Source: Nemania diffusa
Taxonomy: Eukaryota; Ascomycota; Sordariomycetes; Xylariales; Xylariaceae
Assembly (NCBI GenBank): GCA_038501195.1
Contig: JBBPUQ010000011.1
Coordinates: forward strand, 496,001-560,000
DNA length: 64,000 bases
Direction: 5' to 3'
The position numbers and the translations under genes are program-made. The first letter of the stretch is position 1; each line of letters begins with the position of its first letter. Under the pieces are notes generated by a model. That model saw nothing but the letters and a program-made list of their open reading frames with translations. It had not been told where the DNA came from and made no database searches. This document shows positions 36,101 to 48,590 of the stretch, in pieces.

Positions 36101-39100
36101 TTTATTTTGTTTACTAATATTTTAATTTATATAATAAATTTATTAATAAATATTAAAGTTTTAAATATTTAATTTAGTTTTTGTTTTATAAATATATTAA
36201 TAAAATTGTTAATATTGTTTATTTATTATATTTTAAAGATTTTTTTTTTTTTATATAATTTATAAAATAATATAATATTAATTATAAGCTGTTTTTTTTG
36301 TATTATTTTAAATTTAACTAAACAATTATATAAAAATTTTAAATTTAAATATAAAACTGCTAAAATTAAAATAATTTTTAATATAGTTAAAATTTACTAA
36401 ATTGTTATATATAAAACGATTGTATTATTAAAACTATTAATTATATTATATAATTTATTTATAAATATATTATAAATAATTTTTTTATATTTGTTTAAGT
36501 TTTAGTATATAATATTATTAGTAATTTCAAAATTTAAATTGTTTTTTATATATTGTTTTATTATTAATATAATAATAAATTTAAACTGCAAAATTATATT
36601 TATATTGTTTACAAATAATTTATTAATAAATATAAACAATTTTATATAATTTAAATTTAATAGTACAAAAGTTAACTTATAATTAAAGTTGTTTATTTAT
36701 TATTAAATTTTTTAATTTAAATTTTTAATATTATTTAATTAAAAATTAGTTATTTATATAGCTATTAATAAATTATATATAGTTTTTAATTAATATATAC
36801 TACTAATATATATTTTTTATATATATTATAAAATATATTTTTAAATAGTTTTTTTTATATAATAGTTAATTAGAACTAATTAATTATTTTAGTTTTTTTA
36901 AATTAAAGTTATATTATTTTTATATAATAAAACAACTTATTTGCTATTAAATTTAATCGAATAGTTTAGTTGAAGTATTTTTTTTAATTTTGTACAAAAG
37001 CTAGCTTATTATAGTTTATATTTTTTTTTTGCTAAAAAATTTAATATAATAAAATTAAATATATTATTTGTTTATAAACTTATAATATTAAAATTATTAG
37101 CTTATTTTATTATATATAAAAAGTATAAGTTATATATAAATATAAATATATCGAGTTTTTTATAATAGTATTAATAGTATGTTTTAAACTAGTATAGTTT
37201 TAATTTAACTAATTTATATAATAGTTATATAATTTTTAAAATAGTACTTTTAAAATATTTAAACTTTAGTTTAATTAATAGTTATATAAAAATTTTTTTT
37301 GTTAGTTTATTTTTTAATTATATATATACTTGTATAATATTTTGAAGTTTATTTGAAATATTATAGTTGTAAATTAGCGAAAGTTTAAATATAAGCAGTA
37401 ATTTTTAGTTTATTTACTAAATAGTCGAAAATTAAATAAATATTGATTTTTTTTTAAAATTGTTATATTTTTATATAATAAGTTTTAACTTTTTATATAA
37501 TTTAGTTATTTTTTTTTTAACTTTTTATATAAAACAAAACTTAAAAATTTAAATATTTTTATATTTTATTTAATTATATTTAATAAACTAAAATATTTTT
37601 TATACAACAAAGTTGTTAATTTTAATAATATTTAATTTTTTAAATAATATTTTAAATATATTAATTATACTGTTTTTTTATAGCTTTATTGCTAGTATAT
37701 ATATTTTTTATTTTTTTGTTATAAAAAAACTATAACTAGTTTGTTATATAAAAGTTATATATATATTTATATTTTTTTTTAATTTATTGCATTTTTTTTA
37801 TACAATAAAAGTTTAAAAATATTAAACTTTTATTAAATTTATTTTTTAGTTTTTTAATAATTATATTTTTTTTATATAGTAATAAAGTTTTATTTATATA
37901 TATCGAAAATATATTAAACTATTTATTAAATCAACAATAATATCCGATTTTTTAATTGATTAAATTTTATATAATTTATTTTAGTTTTGCTTTTTTTTTT
38001 ATATAAATATTTCGTTTTTTAAAAATAGTAAAAATATATTATATATAGCTAAACTGTTGTATTTATTAATTGTATAATTAATTTTAACTTTTATATATTT
38101 TTTATATAACATTTTTATTGCTTTTTTTATTGCTTTAGCTTTTTATATAATATTTAATAATAAAAATAAGTTTTAATTAACTTTTAAATATATGCTAAAA
38201 ATTAATAAAATAAATATAAAATTATTTAATTTTGCAATATTATTTAAAGCTTTAATTATTATTTATAAAATTAACTTTTATTTTATATAATAGTTTATTT
38301 TTGTTTTAAAAATATTATATATATATTAAAATAATTTATATGCTTTTTTTATTTTATTTATTATTTAATAAACTTTAATAAATATTATATAACATTGTAT
38401 ATTTATTATTTATATATAATTTCGAAATTTTTTAAACAAAAAGTTAATATTTAAATTATAAACAATATAATCTAATAGTTTTTAATATATATTAATTTAA
38501 TATTTATATAATGTTTTTTATATGTTATATATAAATATAAATTTTAAAAATATCGCTGTTTAAAAAAATGTTGTAATATTAATAACATAAAAAATTTATT
38601 TACTGTTTATTTATATAGTATTAATTATTACTTTATAATTAAAATCGCAATTGTTTTTAATTGAAAACTTAAAATATTAAAGTGTTTAATTATACAATTA
38701 ATAATAATAATAAAACTTTTAGATTTTTTTTAAAGTTAAATAATTTATATTATATTTTATACAATTGAACATTTTATATAAACATTTTATATAAAAATAT
38801 TTAAAACAGCAATATAACTGTTAAAGTTTTATTTTTATAAAATATATACTAACTTTTTATAAATTTATATTAAAAAATAAATATTTTTATTTATATATAA
38901 TAAAAATAGTTTTTTTATTATGTTATATAATTAAATTTTTTGTATTATTAAAATATATTTTTAAATAATTAGCATTTTTAAAAAAAAACAAAAATAATAT
39001 TATTATATTAAAAATATAATAAATTGTTATATTTAATATGTTTTTTATTTATATAGTACTAATTGTAGTAATTATATAGTTGCTATTAAAACAAATATAT

Positions 39101-41457
39101 ATTGTTTTTAATGTTTAATTTATTTTTATATAAAAATATATCCAAAAATAAGTTTTTAGTTATGTTTTTTTTACTATTAAATAATTAAAAGCGCTTATAT
39201 TTTACAGTTTATTTTAATACTTTATATAATATTAATTATTTAATATAAACTAATTAAATAAAATAATAATACTTTAGTTTTAAATATTTTTATTTGTTAT
39301 ATAATATATAAATATATTATTTATAAAAAATTAAATTGATTGATTTTTTTATTTTTTGTTGATTTTTTAGTTACTTTTGTTTAATTTTAGTTCAGCATAC
39401 TTTTTGCATTTTATAAAATATATTAAAAACTAGTTAAGCGTTAATATATAATTAAAAATTATTTTATATAAATTAAAATATATATTTTTAGTATAAGTTT
39501 TTTTTTAAAATATATAGTTAATTAACTAATAGTTTAGCTTTTTATATATAAAACATTTTTTATTTATATAAAAGTTTTAAATAAATTATTTTTTTAATTA
39601 TATAAAGTTTTATTAAGTATTAAACAAATTTGAAAATTTTTATATATTTTTAAGTTAAAAACTTTTTATATAATTGTTTTAATAATATTTTTAGTTAATA
39701 AAGTATATATTATTTATTTTTTATATAAAATATTTTAATTTATTTTCATTTGTTATTTAAAAATAAGTTTATAAATTAGTAAAAAAACTTTTATATATAA
39801 GTTTTTAAAATATTAAAACTATTACTAGCTTTAATATATTTTAATATATTTATATAACAGTTATACTAAATTAAATTTTGCTTTAATAATTTATATTAAA
39901 AATTTGCTGTACTTTTATAAACTTTATAATTATAATATTAAATATATTATAAACAAATAAGTTAAAGTTTTTTTTTTTAATTTGTATAAAAATAATATTA
40001 GTTTAATTAGTTTAATATTAGCTATAGTTTATATTAATATTAAAATAAATATTTATTGTATAATAAATTTTGTTTTATGTTTTTTTTAATTTAATATTAT
40101 ATATATAAAAGTTTTTTATATAATTTTTTAATATTGTTAAAAAAACAACATAATATTAGTTTTTTATTATTTTAAGTTATTAATATATATTAATAAATAA
40201 TTATACTTTGTTATATAATAAATTGTATAATTTATTAAAATAGTTCTTTTTTTTTTTTATATTTTTTAAAAAATAGCGTACTTTTTTAGTAAAATTATTC
40301 TGTTTTATATATTTTAAGTTAGAAATAACTTAAAAAATATATCTAATATTATTAAATTAAATATTATATAAATATAAAACTGTTGTTTAAAAATATATAA
40401 AAAGTAATATATTATAAAATATTTATAAACTAGTTAAAAATTTAGCTTATAGCTAGTAATTGTTATATATTAATATATAAAATTAAAAATATATTTATAT
40501 TTAATAGTTAATTATATAAATAATTTATTGTTTTTTTTTATAAATATTTAAAAATATATATTTAAAATTAGTTTTAGTTATATTAGTTTTAATTAAAATA
40601 TATTTATATTATTTATAATTATACAAAACTGTTAATTTAGAATTAATAAATTAAATATTTATATAAAAAGTAATAAAATCGATTAAATAATTAAAAAAAA
40701 AGTTTGTTTATTATTATTAAATAAATATTAGTTTTATATAATTTATATAAGTTTTATTTATTGTTTTATATTATTGTTGTTATTATATTATATATTTTTT
40801 TGTTTTAAAATATTAAGCAATTTTTTTTGAACTAATTTATTTATTCGATTTTATGTTTTATATATTTAATGTTTAAAATTTTTAATATATAATTTTTGTA
40901 ATAGCTAGTTAATTAAATTTAAATATTTATATTTAGTAATATAACAAGCTACTTAAATATTAAACATAATTAATATTGCTATTATAATATTAAGCTTTTA
41001 GTTTTATAATTAAATATTAATATATTTTTGTATATAATATTTTAAAAGTTTATAATTAAAAGCGATTTTATTATATTAGTTATTATTATTATATACAATA
41101 AAAAATTCTTTTTTGTTATATAACTGTTTTAATATTATAGTAATTAAAAATATAAAGTAAAAAATAAAAAAGTTTTATTGTTTAACTGTTATATAATAAA
41201 TAGTTTAATATAATTATATACTATTGCTTTTAGTATTACTTTTTGTATTTAAAACTTTATAATATTATAAAATATATTTTAGTACAATAGTTGAACTTAA
41301 TTTTTTATTTTAAACTTTGTTATATAAAAATTACTTAATTTATATAAAATAAAAACTTCAAAATATAATATAAAAACTTATTAAGCTTAATTAAGCTTTA
41401 AACTAGCTCTGTTTTTACTTTTGCTAATTTATAGTACATTTTGTAACTATTAATTAA

Positions 41458-41723
41458 TATTAAATAAACTATATATATATAATAATATATATAAATTATG
41501 TATAAATAGAATATAAAGCTAGTTATATTATATTTATATTAATAATTAAATCTAAAAAAAGTTCTTTTATATAATTAGAGATTTTATTATAAATAAAATT
41601 TCTACTAGTATATGAAGTAAATGTTTGCCTATGTAACTATATACCTGTTTATACGACTGCAGTACAAATACTACAGCGTACAAACTGTAACATACAGTTG
41701 TAACTAATACTAATATTCCAACA
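41458..41723. repeat. right LTR of the nested element, partly spared from RIP
   Basis: 266 bp. The segment 41620-41723 keeps normal G/C content and shows what the left LTR looked like before mutation; it is the only such island between about 35,000 and 42,790. Confidence 0.88.
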
Positions 41724-42738
41724 AAACTATTAATATTATTAATTAAATAAACTAATATAAATTAAAAAAACGATTTAAATATATAAAAGTTAATTTTAAA
41801 CTATATATTTAATTTAAATAATAATATAATTAATTAATTATTTAAATTTTAATAAACAATTATATTATTTATTTATAAAACTAAATATTAAAAAATTACT
41901 AATATAATAAAAAAAACTATATAACTATTATATTTATATAATAAACTAAATATAAATTTTAAAAATAATAATATAATAACAAAAATATTAAAAAAATTTA
42001 ATATAATAATTATTTATAATAATAATTAAAAGTTTATAATATTAATTAAAAATTTAATATAATATAATAAAAATAAATATATCGATATTTAAATATATTT
42101 TATTTAAAAATAAATAAAAAAAAGTATAATATAGCTAAAATAAATTTATATAAAAAATATAATTATAAATAGCTTAATTAAACTATTTTTAAAAAATATA
42201 TTTAAAAAGTTTAAAAAAATATTAAAACTATAAAAAATTTTTAAAAATTAAACTTAACTATAATAGCAATTTAAAAAAAATATTTAATATAATTTAAAAT
42301 TTAAGTTTTTTTAATATAAAATAATTCAACAATATATAAAAAAAACTTAAAAAAAAAAATATTTAAATAAATTTATAAAAACTAGTCGAAATTTAATTAT
42401 ATAAAACTTTATTATAAATTAAAAACAACTTTTTATTTAAATAAAAAAAAAAAACTAACTTAAAGTATTATTTTATATAAATAAAAAAAAACTAATTAAA
42501 TAAAATAACAAATATATATTTAAATATAATATAAAATTAATAAAAACTAATGCTTTAATTATTTTAATATAGTTAATATAATTAATAAATTATATAAAAA
42601 CTATAAAAACATTTATATTAATTATATAACTTTTATAAAAATATAAAATAACTATAATATAAAGTAAATTATTAAATAAAATATTAGTTATATATAAAAT
42701 AAATTATTACAATTATAAAATATTTTTTTAAACAAAAG

Positions 42739-42890
42739 TGTTAAAAATATACTAAATCAAAAAGTTACTTTATATACTATATAAAAAAAAAAGCTTAGAC
42801 ATTTTGTTCGTATATATAAGCAGATCTTTTTACCTCTTTGTTATAGTCAATAAGCTGCATAGTATGCTCATATACCACTTCATTTCATCA
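42739..42890 (+). repeat. right LTR of the outer Copia element
   Basis: 152 bp, same length as the left LTR, followed by TTAAT. The first half is strongly AT-shifted and the last 100 bp much less. Confidence 0.9.
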
Positions 42891-42895
42891 TTAAT
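42891..42895. repeat. 5-bp target duplication (TTAAT), right
   Basis: Exact partner of 28708-28712. Confidence 0.85.
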
Positions 42896-43835
42896 AAAGG
42901 GTTTTATTCTCCAATAGGCTAGCCCACACGCACGGACCTCCGACGACCCTTATAAAGGGGGCCTGTCGCGCCTTATACTTCGCGTAAAAGTTTTTCCCTC
43001 GTCACCACATTTTTCCACCTCCCACGAAAGGAGTAGTTTTTCATAGTGGTCGGAAGTTTTTTAACCCGCCCGCCGTCCCTAAAAGCCTAGTTGTTACGTA
43101 GCCGGCTACAACAGCGACACAACAACAGCTAAGCCGATAAAAGGAGAGGGGGGCCTATAGGGCTGGAAGAAAGAAAGAGAGGGTCGTACAAAGCTTTTGA
43201 TTTTTTGCTTTTTAGTCTAAGTGCTATTCGAGTCCTAGTCGCCGCAAAATAGTTGGCTACAACTGTACAACGACGTATCAACGAAAGCGCACTTCGTTAA
43301 CTTCTAGGCCTCGAGTAAGCTCATGCTCCCCCAATACATACGTTTGACCAATCAATCTATTTGTGCCAGCCTATTGAGTGAATAAATATTGGTCTATAAA
43401 CAGGACCAGTTATATAAATTCTTTTTTACCCCTAAAAATAAGCAATAGAAAACCTGCAAAAATAGGGAAATTAATTAAAGATAGTTAGTAAGCATTAAAG
43501 AAAATAGAAAACTATTATTTTACCTTCGAAATTTTAATTTCCTTTTTTTTTTTAAAAAAAAAAAAAAAAAGTAATTGCTTTGCTTAGATTGGTCCAATTA
43601 ATTGTCAAACAGTCAAAGTAATACTTTGCCTAGGGTAAGGAGTGGAGAAACTATCTTGGAGAGATGGGCCTAAGTTGATGTTATTCGGCAAAAAGATAAC
43701 GCATATGTCGCGTACAATATATACCGTTAATACTGGATGAGTGTTAATGGCGTCGTTTTTCCTCCGTCACAGCATAGTTTAAGAATTTCTTTTAAAGACA
43801 AGAAGTTCGCCGTCAAAAACAGGCTAGGGCATAGA
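42896..43835. other. non-coding stretch of normal composition
   Basis: No gene seen. Two related segments, near 43086-43130 and 43231-43280, share TAGTYG, TAGYYGGCTACAAC and CAACRAC words about 145 bp apart, which hints at an old repeat. A T-run followed by an A-run lies at about 43543-43570. Confidence 0.45.
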
Positions 43836-44512
43836 TTACCAATCTACCGGATGACTTCCGCCTACATCAGTACTAAAGGCAGGATGTTGCCTCAGTGGGT
43901 GTATTTTACGAAAACCAGATTCCTCTATAACCTTGAAAGTTTCCGGATCCTTGTCCTTATTCACAAGGTCCGCCTTGCGCACGAAATTAGATTCGTATTC
44001 GAAGCCCCCCTTACTCAAGCAGAACTCAAGGACACCGGGGCGCCTATCCAGCAACCCTTGCATCGCCAACATTCGCAGCAAGTACGGGACGTGCTCTTCC
44101 TTCATATCATGGACTCTAGATTTGATAGCTGCTAGATCTCCCGCACTATAAGCCTGAAAGACCTGCTCAAAGGGAGTGGCATCTAACATTCGTTAATACT
44201 CTAGTATGGGGATTCATGTGTAATAGAAGCTTTCTCACCTTCCACGGGAGGCATTTTCTTAGCGGAGTCTAGCACTGAATAGCCGAATGGGTCTTGCCTC
44301 TCAAGAGTGCGGATGCTCTCATCGGTCGTATCGGGTTTGTGTGATGTGCCGGTTAGATGTGCGAATACGTGACGATAATATTCCTCTTCATTGATCTTCT
44401 CGTAATATCTTGCCGCAAACGCCTCTAGAAAGCACATCGAGGACGGCAGCTCATCGGCGGCGGCTATGTCAGCCATGAATTTAGGGGTGAAAAGGCGTTT
44501 TGGCGGAGCCAT
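43836..44512 (-). CDS. ankyrin-like protein, probably C-terminally shortened
   Basis: Exons (minus) 44512-44239 and 44182-43836, 56-bp intron with GTGAGA donor and ATTAAC branch site, 206 aa. It starts MAPPKRLFTPKFMADIAAADELP; the second half (SAGDLAAIKSRVHDMK, RRPGVLEFCLSKGGF, GFRKIHPLRQHPAF, GGSHPVDW) has the look of degenerate ankyrin repeats in a fungal family. GGxxPVDW is normally followed by LL and further residues of the last repeat; here a TAA comes straight after W, so the protein probably lost its end. What remains in frame after the stop is not obviously ankyrin. No membrane or secretion signal. It may be a protein-interaction module or a decaying gene; the role is unknown. Confidence 0.6.
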
Positions 44513-45489
44513 CGTTGCAATGTTCAGCTCGGACTCAGTAGGTGTTTCTATAAACCACGGCCGGAATTATATTCCTAACAAGTCGCTGTTGGTTGTTCAA
44601 TACTTAAGTATGTAGAGCCAAGCTGTATTGGCGGGGATGAGTGGGATGACGTCGACCCCGCAATTGTAAGCAACACTCCTCACTGCGCATATCTCTCTAA
44701 AGAGTAAAGATGATCATAAGAAATGTATTGCGATGACTTTATATATAAGCTTACAATATCATAAGACCCATAAGGCTCAAGGCTACAAACCAACAGTAAT
44801 AGCACTGCCACCAGCAGAGCCTCGATAGGAAGACCAACAGCAACAGGAGAGATAGAACAAGGCTAATATTAAATGCATAATGGAAAAATCTGTAATATCA
44901 TTAGATAATTACCATCTAGTCATGGGAATCCTCCCAGTGGCATTACACTTGGCAAAGCTGACAGGATGTGGCTCTTCGAGTCGAAATTGATGCGTTAAGC
45001 TGAGCAAAGTAAAAATAGTCTATATTCTTATAATCAAGTAACTAATACAATTTCTGTTCAATAGATTGTTCGTTTAACAGCGGAAACCATGCAGATAATA
45101 TACTGACTTAGAGGTCGTTTTATAGTTGATGTTACTTGAGTGTTGAGGTAGAACCACATCTACTTTCTCAAAGCCCGCGATGTCAAATGGAATAGTGAGG
45201 GTCTAAGTGTGTTCTACGCTCGAGCTCGATGTCGTCAAGATCATTCTATAGTGTGGGCGCCGCGTCCAATGCCTAGTCATGTGCCGGCTATATTTGCAAT
45301 CTCGAGATGATACATAGGCAACCTTTACGTTTGATATCCCTACTTCTAATAGGAGCATCTCGACATATCAAGGGGTAACGATGGTGCATCAACTTGTATC
45401 AAAGCCACGCATTTCATTCTAACTCACGAGTTATATATTTTCGAGGTTTTACTTTCCATCATATCTTCCTTTAGCTAATCTGAGAAGCG
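44513..45489. other. intergenic between divergent genes
   Basis: Shared 5' region of the ankyrin-like gene (minus) and the secreted-protein gene (plus). No other feature was seen. Confidence 0.55.
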
Positions 45490-46326
45490 ATGCTGTACTT
45501 AGCTGTATTGTCATACCTATTCTCAACGTTGCCCCTATTATTATGGCCGGCACACGCTTTACCTCAGTTAGAGGGTGCTAAGCTCCACAGACGAGTTGAC
45601 TGTGATCCAATTTCAAAGTACACCACTGAAGTATGTCCCTTAAATCTCACGAAAGAGACATTCGTGCTTTGTATCTAACTCTAATGCGTCTTAACTGCAG
45701 TGGTTCATCCAAAACATTTGCAAACGGCCCGGGCCTAACGATGCATGTCTCTTCTATACACGAGGGCTTAGCAAACAGGCTATTGAGTTAGGAGAGCATC
45801 CAGGAAACTTCCTTGTTACAATTTGGGTAAGAATACATGAAACAGGCGAGGCTATACAATGAGCTAATATATATAATTAAAATAGGAGATGTGGGATAGG
45901 TCACTCTATATCCTAGACGACGTGGATGATAACCCCATCCGCTGCATCGCGATAGACGACGGACAGCGACGCACCTACTTCGAAAACATGTCGCGAGCCA
46001 TGGCAACTCTGTGTGATGGTCCGGACGCCTTTGTTATGGACCGTGATATACACAATGTCTTTCTGGGAAGTATCTGGGGCATGGTTGAGTTTCCACAGCT
46101 GATGAGGGATGATAACCCCGTATCCCAGAAGGTTGACCATATCGAGGCCACTGATGAGCTTGGGGATGATTCTGCAGGCTTTTGGGATAGGCCAGGAACT
46201 TCTATTAAAAGGAATACTCAAAACGAGATTTTTAGTGCTGGAGGAGAGAAACGAGCCTCATGTGGTGTTGGCGCGGACATTGCTGTCCAAATCGACATCG
46301 GTGGCAAGTGGCCAGTTGAATGGTAA
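45490..46326 (+). CDS. small secreted protein, possible ADP-ribosyl cyclase/CD38-like NAD enzyme
   Basis: Exons 45490-45630, 45701-45826 and 45886-46326 (introns 70 and 59 bp, all phase 0), 235 aa. The start gives a clear signal peptide (MLYLAVLSYLFSTLPLLLWPA, likely cut after HA near residue 23), so the product enters the secretory path. The mature part has LFYTRGLSKQA, then TIWEMW, then YFENMSRAMATLCDG, then VM and GSIWGMVEFPQL. This order and spacing resembles the ADP-ribosyl cyclase fold: an F/WS-type strand, a TLE-like helix, FW..SR.FA..A, VM, then GS.x.x.VE in which the Glu (here Glu157) is catalytic in CD38. That link is pattern-based inference; overall identity is low. If right, it would cut or cyclise NAD outside the cell. 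Cysteines (38, 53, 62, 109, 132) could form disulfides. The family is otherwise unknown to me. Confidence 0.75.
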
Positions 46327-46973
46327 TTGAATTCTAGTTAGTTTCTTTTGAAACTTCGTTATATGCCTGTCATATTAGGAGGGTTTGCAAGGCGGGGAGA
46401 GAGTATGTAGCACGGCATTGGATTCTCAGCCAAACAGTATATGCGAACTTGCACTCCATTTTGTAACAATAAAGCAACTCATTCGTTTATAATAGTTAGA
46501 CTCGTATTTGCTCAGTCTTCAATAGTACACCAAAATAGTTATACGAAACCGACAGCGAGTTCAAGGCCTGAGGCGAGACCGAGATACACAAGATAAAACG
46601 AGACTATTCGTGTATATAATCTCTAGATCTCCCACCAGGGCGAATAAGATTTGAACTTAATATATCCCCTGAATTGTACAGAGAAGTATTGGTAATCTGA
46701 CTATTATTATAGGCGGCTATCGCAAGCGCTTGGTATGAACCACACGCTATATAGGAGCTTTCACAGTTCATCGGAAGAGAAGGATTGATATTCATTAAGT
46801 AAGTCAATTCGAAGAAGAGAGATATGAGGTCCAAAGGACCTGCCTGCCGAACTAAGAGTATAGATGATGAAGGGATATGATATATATAGAGAAGTCAACT
46901 GGAGACTTAGCGCAATAAATGGTCTCTATGGGGTACATCCGAAAGTAGCTGTACCGCTCGCACCACCATAGGG
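46327..46973. other. intergenic between converging genes
   Basis: 3' flanks of the secreted-protein gene and of the membrane-protein gene. A 76-codon minus-strand frame is not supported by any family feature. Confidence 0.55.
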
Positions 46974-48589
46974 TTATATATGAGGAATGTAATCTGACCA
47001 CTGTACTGTGACGAACACGCCAATTGGCATCTGTCTCACGCTAATGAATGCCTCGATAAACAAGAACAACCGTGAAGAAACATATATAACAAGGGGGGAA
47101 AAAAGCAATAATTGGGCGAAGAAGTCGTCGACATAGTTGAAGTATTTATTAAAAGATTCGGTCTTAAAGTTAGACTCGAGAAGCGAAAGGTAGCCTTGAA
47201 TTAAATGGCTCGTGACAACGAAAACTGACATCAGAATAAACATGATAGGAACTATACTTGCGATTAGGAGGCTTGATACGCGCCATAACCACATTTCCGT
47301 TTTTGTAGGGAAATGATATCTCCAAGCCGCTAAGTGAATACCGGCGTACGCTGCTGAGAGGGAGATGATCCCTACAACGATGAGAACATAACGAATAAAA
47401 CCACGACGTAGCGTGAGGGAATCGGCTACAAACTCGCTTGGCGCAAAAAGGTTCAAAAGTGGCGCGTCCGTCGCATACGGTGATAAATATCTGCGATGCT
47501 CAAATCTATCAAGAACATCGTAAACGTCCGCTCCAAAGGGCGTTTCCATGGTTCTCCTGGCCTTCTCCCACCTTACACGACCCCTTAAGGATAAATTTAG
47601 TGCCATTTCGTCATCAGGTTGACGTATAGATCTAGCGAATTGTTCTGGTTCCCCACTGCATGGGCTCCTCACGAGCATGATCGCGATTTCATCGCTGAAT
47701 TTTCTTGAGTCGACTAAGGTAGCGTCATTAATGTCAAGTGGTTTCTGTCATGTTGTCAGTGTATGTCTGTTGGTGCTTAGGTGCCAAACCTTACTTCGAA
47801 CCATATTCCGTATAGCAATAATGCGCAAGCAACATGGGCCAACACGTGAATCTCGAGCAGTGCGATCGGCAAACCATTCAATGCTCGTTCAATGCTTTGG
47901 ATTATTAACCATGCTACCTGAATGCAGACGAGTGTCTTAGCTAATACATCTGCTTTGCTTTTGTCTGGGATGGATTTCTCGGATAGGGGAATGAAATGGT
48001 TATGTTTTGCTAATAATGCTAAGCCAGCCGGCATGATCGTCAGATATCGGAACTCGTCGTGTATAGCACTAACATCGACGACAAATCCACCCATCATAGC
48101 GTAGAAACAGTATGTTCGACTGAGAGGGTCTTCCGAAGTCATTCGCTTTCTCGTAAGCCCACTCATCGCAGCATAGAATCGGTATGTCCAGCTAAGGCTT
48201 TTCGCGCGGCTCATCGGCCTTTGCACAAACTCTTCCAACTCATGTTGGAGCCGGCTTGCGGCATCCCATTGCTCATACGCCGTCCATAGCGCGTACTCTG
48301 GAGCGATCATTGCAGCCAGAGCCCATAAGCCTTTACGCCGATAGACTTTCCATCTACTCTCTCCTGGTGGCGGGATGTTGACGTGGATGACTGTATATAA
48401 ACACAAAAACAGGGTGACTACTGATGTCCATAATAGATTGGCTGTGCTTCGGACAGGCGACGTAGTAGACCATGATGGGGCGAGCTGGGTTCTAAGCGTA
48501 GTCTTGTTTCCACTCGCAGCTGAAATGTCTGCCTCAAGGGGTGTCACTGCGGCAACTGAGACACCGTGAAGGAGAAGAGCGACAGCAAG
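46974..48589 (-). CDS. fungal polytopic membrane protein, 5' end cut by a retrotransposon
   Basis: Exons (minus) 48589-47795 and 47744-46974; the 50-bp intron (GTAAGG donor) joins GIWFE to KPLDINDATLV, a family junction. About 520 aa remain. Features: a hydrophobic leader read as LAVALLLHGVSVAAV, then LWTSVVTLFLCLYTVIHVNIPPP, PEYALWTAYEQWDAA, VCIQVAWLIIQSIERALNGLPIALLEIHVLAHV, and several spans in exon 2 (YVLIVVGIISLSAAYAGIHL and others). This is a widespread fungal integral membrane family of unknown role. No ATG precedes the leader: the LTR starting at 48591 abuts it and an in-frame TGA lies inside the LTR, so the start codon and first leader residues are lost. An internal near-repeat, WTYRFYAAMSG / RTYCFYAMMGG, is unusual. 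It is non-functional unless a new start upstream or an internal ATG is used. Confidence 0.75.
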
Positions 48590-48590
48590 G

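Larger units (their letters stand above)
33720..41723. mobile_element. RIP-degraded LTR retrotransposon nested in the outer element
   Basis: An 8004-bp element with two equal 266-bp LTRs (33720-33985 and 41458-41723), starting TATTAAATAA in both copies and ending TTCCAACA (right) or TTTTAATA (left); all differences read are C/T or G/A. The flanks AAATT (33715-33719) and AAACT (41724-41728) are a 5-bp duplication with one transition. The interior just inside the right LTR resembles the same place in the element at 50610-56520, so the two belong to related families. No coding frame survives. A repeat-rich segment (34500-36100) near the left LTR and T-richness of the plus strand suggest transcription on the minus strand, but orientation is not proven. 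Confidence 0.87.
28713..42890 (+). mobile_element. RIP-degraded Copia-type LTR retrotransposon, split by a nested element
   Basis: Both LTRs are 152 bp (28713-28864 and 42739-42890), start TGTTRAAA and end at TYATYA, and differ mainly by transitions. The element is bounded by a perfect TTAAT duplication. Without the nested element at 33720-41723 and its 5-bp duplication it is about 6.2 kb, a normal full length. A primer-site-like sequence directly follows the left LTR, and a decayed reverse-transcriptase motif at 33238-33320 gives Copia type and plus orientation. The interior is nearly pure A/T, A-rich on the plus strand, and full of stops, so it cannot make protein. The insertion lies 310 bp upstream of the PD-(D/E)XK-like gene start. 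Confidence 0.9.

Noticed and set aside
46604..46834. 76-codon minus-strand frame
   Set aside because: No recognisable domain and no convincing signal sequence; lies in the 3' flanks of two converging genes.
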